Source: Paramecium pentaurelia
Taxonomy: Eukaryota > Ciliophora > Oligohymenophorea > Peniculida > Parameciidae
Direction of reading: 5' to 3'
NCBI GenBank assembly: GCA_905183005.1
Contig: CAJJDO010000123.1
Coordinates: 3,236-67,235, forward strand
Length of the DNA: 64,000 nucleotides
The position numbers were made by a program, and so were the translations under genes. Under the pieces are notes generated by a model, which worked only from the letters and a program-made list of their open reading frames with translations, did no database searches and was not told the DNA's origin. Each line of letters begins with the position of its first letter. Positions within the stretch are counted from its first letter, which is position 1. Of this stretch, positions 58,293 to 64,000 are shown piece by piece.

Positions 58293-58982
58293 TCATTTCC
58301 TAAGATTTTTTAATTATTCTCTTATATATATTGTACTATTTGTATGTTTAAGCTTTGAATTTATGGGATCATGAGATTATGTTTAATCAAGAATACTACT
58401 ACTTTCTAATGTTAATGTTTCTAATTTCTTATTGGATATTTTATTTGATTCAGTCAGGATTTATGTATCATCTGATTATTTAGTTTATAAAGTAAATTGA
58501 AATTTATCCATCATTTAACATTTAAGTTTCTTTTAAACATCTTCTTCATTTTAATTCTTTTCTTATGTTATGGAACGCAATCTATCATTCTTTTATAAAT
58601 CCATTATGTTTGATTGTCTTAATTATGCTTCTGATTTTTTATATCCTTAAGCTTTGATCTTTGAAAAATCCTAATTGGCTTCTTCAAATGACTTTTTAAT
58701 TATTTGATATAGTTGTTAAGTATTATCTATTTTAAGTTTCCCAATCTTTCCTGTCAAATGAGATATCTTATCATCAAATACTTATAACTTAGCATCAAAA
58801 TTAGACTTTAACTAATCAAATAGATTGTTAAGAGATTCTAATCTATCACCTAATGATTCTATTCTATCGAACTTCTAGTTGATTTACTTTAATCTCTCCT
58901 CCAATTTGAATATCTTACGTTCTACATTTTATTCTTGAAACTAAATCCTCTCCTCTAGGTTCTTTATTTTATAGTCTATCAT
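58293..58982 (-). CDS. Coiled-coil protein, 229 residues
   Basis: ATG 58980-58982 (MIDYKIKNLEERIQFQEQNV), TGA 58293-58295, no intron. Heptads are strong through residues 1-130: RKIFKLEERLKQINQKFDRI, ESLGDRLESLNNLFDQLKSN, FDAKLQVFDDKISHLTGKIG. A polar stretch follows and the chain ends NSTIYIREQLKNLRK. It starts only 30 bp after the stop of the 59013-59877 gene, which is also helical, so the two could be one gene in which an intron or indel was missed; a single-gene reading would need a splice across the TGA at 59013, for which I see no standard intron. Confidence 0.75.
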
Positions 58983-59012
58983 AAAAAATTTAACGATTTT
59001 AATTATATAACA

Positions 59013-59877
59013 TCATTCTTTTACAATTTCATCATTCTACGATAAGTTCTCATCATTTTAAGATTTATTTTCTAAACTTTTAAGACTTATTTTGGTTTCT
59101 TAAATATGATGATTTATTTTCTAGATTTCTACCTTATATTAGTTGATATTATCTTCTTGCTATTTTTATTATCAATATTATAATTTACTTTTATTAATTC
59201 ATCAACAAGATGATTAATACCTTTTGCATGTTCATAAATTTTATATACTATCTCAACCATATCAAATATTTTAATTAATACATTCTTTGCTACTTCAGGT
59301 TAACCATTTTCTTCTAATATTTTTTATTTCAAATTTAATAAGAACTTAGTCTTCTCACCTTCCAACCTAGTTATATACATTACATTTTGATATCCAAAAC
59401 GATTTACTAAATCCTCACCATTATTCTTCTCAAGTATTTATTCCTTATATATATAATCAATTTCTACTTTGAATTCCAACCAATTATACAAATCAGGATT
59501 TTCCTTATAAAAAATTAAAAGAATCCAACGAAATAGGCTATGTATTGGATTTTTTAGATCCTTTGAAGAAATCTTCAATTTTACTAATATTATATTGTTA
59601 AATTACAAAGATCTTTTATATTGATAGAATTGGCCAATTCTCTTCTAATTAATGTTTCAACTTTAATATTTTGTTTTTCATCTTCTATTTCCTATTTAAT
59701 TTAAAATTCAGGATTCTTTAATATTAGTTACTACCTCTTTTTGCGATCCACATCTAAACTTTTATTTAATTCATCTTTTAAAGAAGCTGAATCATGATCA
59801 CCTAAAGAATGGGAGTTTCCTTAAGAATTACCATCTACAGTATCCTATAGCTGAGGAATTTCAGATGGAATTTTCAT
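59013..59877 (-). CDS. Unknown helical protein, 270 residues
   Basis: ATG 59875-59877 (MKIPSEIPQLQDTVDGNSQG), TGA 59013-59015; introns 59584-59606 (23 nt) and 59160-59188 (29 nt). A polar N-terminus (NSHSLGDHDSASLKDELNKS) leads to a helical domain that looks globular: FRWILLIFYKENPDLYNWLE, DLVNRFGYQNVMYITRLEGE, KTKFLLNLKQKILEENGQPE, IKIFDMVEIVYKIYEHAKGI. The end is coiled coil (QKINHHIQETKISLKSLENK). Not recognised as a named family. Reading frame and splice sites are clean. Confidence 0.7.
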
Positions 59878-60439
59878 TTATGAATTTATTTTAGTTTAAT
59901 ACAATAACTCTTAGATATCATGTATTATTATAAGTTCACTAAATTCGAATGCATAATATATATATATAATTAAAGATAAACAAATATTAAATTGGAATTA
60001 ATAGTAAGAAATTAAAAAATCAAATATATAGACAATTTGGAATAAGCAGAATAACTTATTTAAGAGAAATAAATAAGAATATAATCAGCTAAGAATATAA
60101 AGTTTTCAAAATAATGCTACTGACTTTAAATTTCTATAAATTTGATGTAGTTGAATTAGAATAGAATAGATATTGATTAGTAAGATATATTGTTAAATAA
60201 TTGATATAATAAAAGAAATTAAAGCATTTAATTAGTAAAAACTGAAACCTATTAAATTACTTTATTAATTATTATTTATTAATTAATATTATTAATTATT
60301 AGCTTCTGTGGACAAAGATTGTCATTCTTACAGTAACAAAAAAACAGATAGAACAAAATACTTTAGGGTCATTTATATGGTTATTCCATTTACAGAAATA
60401 ATTATTGCTTAAATATTAAATTATCATCCAAAGCTAATT
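59878..60439. other. Divergent intergenic region
   Basis: About 560 bp, AT-rich with a short TA tract near 59955-59965; no gene supported. Confidence 0.5.
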
Positions 60440-60885
60440 AGGAGGCTATGTTGATTAATCTAGTTTAATCAATAAGTTTTGATATTATAAAGGATATGTA
60501 GATACAAAGTCTGTGTATTTATAAGAGCTTTTTAATGATCCAAGAATATTTAATGAGTTTTTACTTCTTAACAAACTCATGATGGATTAATTTTATATGA
60601 ATTAGAAAAGTGGATTTGATATATAATAATAGATAATAGGAGATTGGTTTAATAGATTAAATGAATATTGATTATTATGTGGTAAAATGGAAAGATAAAT
60701 CTTTGAGATTTTATATTAAAAACAATAGTTTTGTATTGGTTGATTTATTATTCTATAGAGTTAAATAATTTTGTTATTTATGTTCTTTAGAAATTCTGTT
60801 TGAGAAGGTTATTGAGAGAGTGTAAAATGTTTAATAATTTCTGGATTCTGTGTGTTACATTTTGATAAATAAATTTAATATATGA
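60440..60885 (+). pseudogene. Coding-like fragments just upstream of the CXC gene
   Basis: Two overlapping stretches in different frames look like real protein: YVDTKSVYLQELFNDPRIFN with EFLLLNKLMMDQFYMNQKSG (ending at a TGA after FNRLNEY), and an ORF from ATG 60661 (MNIDYYVVKWKDKSLRFYIK) to TGA 60883-60885 with EILFEKVIERVQNVQQFLDS. They may be N-terminal exons of the CXC protein separated by indels, or remnants of another gene. No splice signals join them well. Confidence 0.4.
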
Positions 60886-61376
60886 AACCAAATCATTGTG
60901 ACACTATATTTAACGATGACTAGTTCCAGACTCCGACAAGATAGCAGAAAAGAGTTATAACTGAAACTACAATTAAAAAACCATTCCAATAGAAATAGAG
61001 ATAATGTACTTGTAAAAAAAGTTAATGTCTGAAAATGTATTGCGATTGCTTGGCTTTTGGTGAGTATTGTGGAAGCGAGTGTTCATGTTAAAATTGTCAT
61101 AATGATGATAAACACCCTGAATAAAGAAACAAAGTACTTGAACAAATGGTTGAGAAGAATTCTTCTGCTTAGATTAAATGTAATTGTCGTAAAAGTAATT
61201 GTTAAAAAAAATATTGTGAATGTTATAATGCAGGGGTGAAATGTTCAGAATTATGTAAATGCGATGATTGTAAAAACAGTGTAAAATTGGGTTACAACTA
61301 ATTTTAAATAGGAAACTAAAAGTTTATATTAATTCCAGTTTAAACTTTTGAATAGTTGAAGTCACAATAAAAATGA
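60882..61376 (+). CDS. CXC-domain protein (tesmin/TSO1/LIN54 type)
   Basis: 164 residues from ATG 60882 (MKPNHCDTIFNDDQFQT) to TGA 61374-61376. Two Cys-rich CXC repeats are unmistakable: QCTCKKSQCLKMYCDCLAFG with EYCGSECSCQNC, then a short linker, then CNCRKSNCQKKYCECYNAG with CSELCKCDDC. The first repeat begins near residue 50, the second near residue 112. In animals and plants this tandem module binds the CHR element (TTYGAA) and sits in the DREAM/MuvB cell-cycle repressor (LIN54) or developmental regulators (TSO1, tesmin). A nuclear DNA-binding role is inferred. The N-terminus may be longer, because coding-like sequence precedes the ATG in another frame. It starts within the stop of that upstream ORF. 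Confidence 0.88.
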
Positions 61377-61435
61377 AGCACATAAAATTGAGCATCACAT
61401 TTTTCCAAATCATAAACAAATAACATATAAATAAT

Positions 61436-61452
61436 TATATATATATATATAT
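61436..61452. repeat. (AT)n microsatellite
   Basis: Alternating A/T tract downstream of the CXC gene. Confidence 0.75.
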
Positions 61453-61565
61453 TTATATAAATTATCTTCTTATTATTGATATTTGTATATATTAGATACT
61501 ATTATATAGTCTCTAATTAAATAATATTGACCTTCAAATAATGAATATTTTTAATTAAATTTTAT

Positions 61566-63066
61566 ATGATTTTAATTATAATATCACTCATCACATTTAT
61601 TAATTGTGATTGTATCCCTTACGGAATAAGATTATCTTTAGGACATTATTATTCAGCTCTTAATGATATTAATAACTATATGACACTCACTTTTAATTCT
61701 TAAAATATTTGTTTAGATTATGTGGTACAGATCATTACTGTATCAAGCATCCATAATATCTAAGTTAATAATTATTAATTACTCAATATGACAGATATTT
61801 ACAAAGACTCAGAAAATATGATTCATTATGAAACATATATTTATGATGTAAAGTTTGGTTAATTTGATGGTTTAATTGAAGGAAAGTAATATACTTTTGT
61901 GATATTTTGGGAAAATACAATAATTTCAGGTCCATTTTATTTTAGTGTTCCATCTAAATCCTTAAATTATTCAAGTAAATTTATTGTTATGGGGGATTTG
62001 GATTCTAATTGGAATTTAAATACTTCTAAATAAACTTTTGATTGGTTTAAAAATTAAATTACATAAACAACATTTTATGATGGTATCATTTATTTAGGTG
62101 ATATGGCATATGATTTAGAAGATGATAATTGTATTGTTGGAGATAATTTTCTTAGAAATATAAGTTTATTTACTTCACATTTTCCATTTATGTTGACATT
62201 TGGAAATCATGATTCAGGCAAAAATGATGAATTTGTTTATATTAGAAAATCATTTGCTACTCCAAGAATATCTGAATATGATAATCAAATAAAATATAAT
62301 GATTTTTATTCATTTTAAGTTGGACATGCATATTATGTATAATTCCATCCTTATAAAATTGCTTATGGGAACAAAGATGAAACATACTTTAATTATACTT
62401 TATTTTAAATGGAATAAGAATTAAGAAGAATTAGATTATATGAAAATACATCTTGGTTAATTGTTTATAATCATTATCCATTTTATTGTAGCAATCCAGA
62501 TGATGGATTTTGTAAAGATCATTATAAAAAGATGAAATAATTTGAAGATATTTTTATTAAATATCATGTAGATTTATGTTTAGCTGGACATCAACACACA
62601 TATGAAAGAGATGAACCATTAGCATATAATAAGATTGCTTAATTTGATAAATATGAAAATAATACTTATACAAATCCTAAAGCACCTATATATATTGTAG
62701 AAGGAGCAGCTGGTAATGATGAAATAATGCCTGATAATATTTGTATTAATTTATTTGACTTTAGATCCACCAAAATTTTATACTAAATTTTAAGCTGCAG
62801 GTGATGGTATAGGTATCTTAGAAATAAAAAATGAAACTCATTTATATTTCGAACATAGAATGAGTATAAATGATTCAATTGTTGATTATCTTTGGATTGT
62901 AAAAACTAAAATAGTTCCAGATGATGATGATGACAAAGTTAAAGATTCCATTCCTATATGGGTATGGATATTAATAGGTGTTGGAGTATTGCTTATAATT
63001 GCTTTGGTTATATATTGTGTTCTATAAAATAAAAAATCAAAATAAACCCATGATGAATTTATTTGA
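61566..63066 (+). CDS. Membrane-anchored metallophosphatase (purple acid phosphatase-like)
   Basis: 492 residues, ATG 61566, TGA 63064-63066, intron 62743-62764 (22 nt). Signal peptide MILIIISLITFINC, then a ~120-residue beta-rich N-terminal domain (RLSLGHYYSALNDIN). The metallophosphoesterase signature is complete: FIVMGDLDSNWN, GIIYLGDMAYDLEDDN, FMLTFGNHDSGKNDEF, SWLIVYNHYPFYC and VDLCLAGHQHTYERDEP, giving the D-x(n)-GDxxY-GNHE/D-H-GHxH metal ligands of purple acid phosphatases. YIVEGAAGNDEIMP follows, as in the family. A Thr/Asp-rich linker precedes one C-terminal transmembrane helix (PIWVWILIGVGVLLIIALVI) and a short basic tail. So the catalytic domain faces outside or the lysosome/food vacuole lumen and hydrolyses phosphate esters. 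Confidence 0.92.
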
Positions 63067-63173
63067 TGATAAAATTAATTTTAATTATATAATATTTCTT
63101 AATAACTTTATTATTATCATTAATAATTATAACAAAGTTCTATGATGTTATTTTTTCAATAAAATTATTATTA

Positions 63174-63786
63174 ATGAGAAAAAAACCTTTTTAAGATAAT
63201 GGAATTTATGTAGAAAAACATGCAAAAGCATTACTAGATTATTAATAAAAATAAGATGAAAAAGATATTAATACTTAATCTAAATATCGAATCAAAGCTA
63301 TCAAATATAAAAATAATTTTTTAGAATCATAAGAAGTAATTAAAGCATTAAAAATGGAAAATTAAGAAAGTGTAATTGATTAGAATTAATTAATTAGAAA
63401 AAAATTATCAGCGAATTACTCTTAGATATTGAAGAAATGAAGGAAAGAGAAAAATTATTAGAATCTGAATTATAAGAATAAAAATAATTAACATAATCAG
63501 CAATTGAATAATTAGAACAAGAACTCTAAGAATCTGTTGAAGATCGATTACTTTAAGAATAAAAGTAATTCTAAGAAAAACTTACTATCTAATCAAATGA
63601 TGCTATTGAAAAACTCAAGAAACATTTTGATGAATAACTCTAAATAATTGCACAAACACCAAAATTAAATGCATCACCTGCCAAAAAAAAAAAGAAGAAA
63701 CATACATTTACTAGTACAACAAATCTAAGACCATAAAGTTAAACTACTGGTAGATCTAATATTAGTGTAATAAAAAAAAAAAATGA
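63174..63786 (+). CDS. Coiled-coil protein with one-base frameshift
   Basis: ATG 63174 (MRKKPFQDNGIYVEKHAKAL). The frame is open to an A7 run at 63398-63404; one more A there would join directly to ISELLLDIEEMKEREKLLES and a long coiled coil (AIEQLEQELQESVEDRLLQE; DAIEKLKKHFDEQLQIIAQ). The end is basic (SPAKKKKKKHTFTSTTNLRP). An A12 run at 63772-63783 precedes TGA 63784-63786; one more A there would bring that stop into frame as well. About 203 residues. Both defects are short homopolymers, so I take the gene as real and the reading as imperfect. Confidence 0.65.
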
Positions 63787-63819
63787 TATACATAAATAAA
63801 ATTATTTATTATTCTATCA

Positions 63820-64000
63820 ATGTAAAAAAATTTACCAGGTGGAAATACTCATCTCAAATCCAGTTTACATTTACATGATATTGTCTATCTTGGTGCTCAC
63901 AATTCACCTATGGCTAGTTGTTATGGATGGCATTACACATAATAAAATGTGACTATAACTGAGTAGTTTGAAAAATATGGTGCTAGACATTTCAAAATTC
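63820..64000 (+). CDS. PI-PLC X-domain-like protein, 5' part only
   Basis: ATG 63820 (MQKNLPGGNTHLKSSLHL) and open to the window edge. HDIVYLGAHNSPMASCYGWH followed by NVTITEQFEKYGARHFKI resembles the opening of PI-PLC X domains, where a strand ending in a catalytic His (AHNS) is followed by a helix that positions the substrate and a GxRxFDI strand. Here the second strand reads GARHFKI. Only about 60 residues are visible, so function and length cannot be judged. It follows the coiled-coil gene after 33 bp. Confidence 0.6.

Noticed and set aside
58293..59877. One gene covering 58293-59877
   Set aside because: A TGA at 59013 separates the two, and the 47-nt GT...AG segment needed to bridge it is far longer than other introns here.
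1..64000. Bacterial or phage origin with many short genes
   Set aside because: No Shine-Dalgarno-like operon structure; long frames need TAA/TAG as Gln and 21-31 nt introns, and the genes are eukaryotic (PKA, cyclin, COMMD, USP, trichocyst protein).

Overview
The window is nuclear DNA of a ciliate, most likely the somatic (macronuclear) genome of a Paramecium-like species. Four things point there. The DNA is very AT-rich. Long reading frames open only when TAA and TAG are read as glutamine and TGA is the sole stop. Almost every gene carries introns of 21-31 nt, nearly always GTA...TAG. Genes are packed on both strands, often 30-60 bp apart. One gene is a trichocyst matrix protein, a Paramecium-type secretory granule component. 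With the standard code most proteins look shattered, so every call below uses the ciliate code.

Layout. 0-3.4 kb: two minus-strand genes with several single-base frameshifts. 3.4-8 kb: a 1,518-residue multi-spanning protein of the ciliate TmcB-like class (minus). 8.9-11.6 kb: a coiled-coil protein and a poly-Gln pseudokinase (minus). 11.7-13.2 kb: a GH5 endoglycoceramidase-like enzyme. 13.7-14.2 kb: a degenerate stretch. 14.5-19.4 kb: a second, PAS-containing TmcB-like protein, then a type I membrane protein to 20.7 kb. 20.8-26.2 kb: two minus-strand proteins of unknown role, a dual-specificity phosphatase, a COMM-domain protein and a coiled-coil protein. 26.7-29.4 kb: a broken gene and an unknown protein. 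29.7-36.4 kb: a 2,240-codon TRANK1/UvrD-like helicase. 36.7-40.4 kb: PKA catalytic subunit and an ACAD10/11-like fusion enzyme. 41.4-42.8 kb: a mitotic cyclin and a small secreted Cys-rich protein. 42.8-49.4 kb (minus): long coiled coil, trichocyst matrix protein, Rab-like protein without a P-loop, OXLD1-like mini-protein, leucine-rich protein, and a probably acylated MGSC protein. 49.8-51.8 kb: a small protein and a pepsin-like protease. 52.5-55.3 kb: GPI-type alpha-carbonic anhydrase and a ubiquitin-specific protease. 55.8-59.9 kb: a Jupiter/HN1-like protein, a PP2C phosphatase and three coiled-coil or unknown genes. 60.4-64 kb: a CXC-domain (tesmin/LIN54) protein, a membrane-anchored metallophosphatase, a coiled coil and the start of a PI-PLC-like gene.

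This is ordinary eukaryotic gene space, not an operon. Recurrent themes are signalling (PKA, pseudokinase, PP2C, DSP, Rab-like, cyclin), membrane and secretory biology (Tmc-like proteins, trichocyst protein, protease, carbonic anhydrase, metallophosphatase) and coiled-coil structural proteins. I saw no CRISPR array, transposon, rRNA or tRNA that I could support, and no clustered undescribed system. The clearest anomaly is a series of one-base frameshifts at poly(A)/poly(T) runs inside otherwise good genes.
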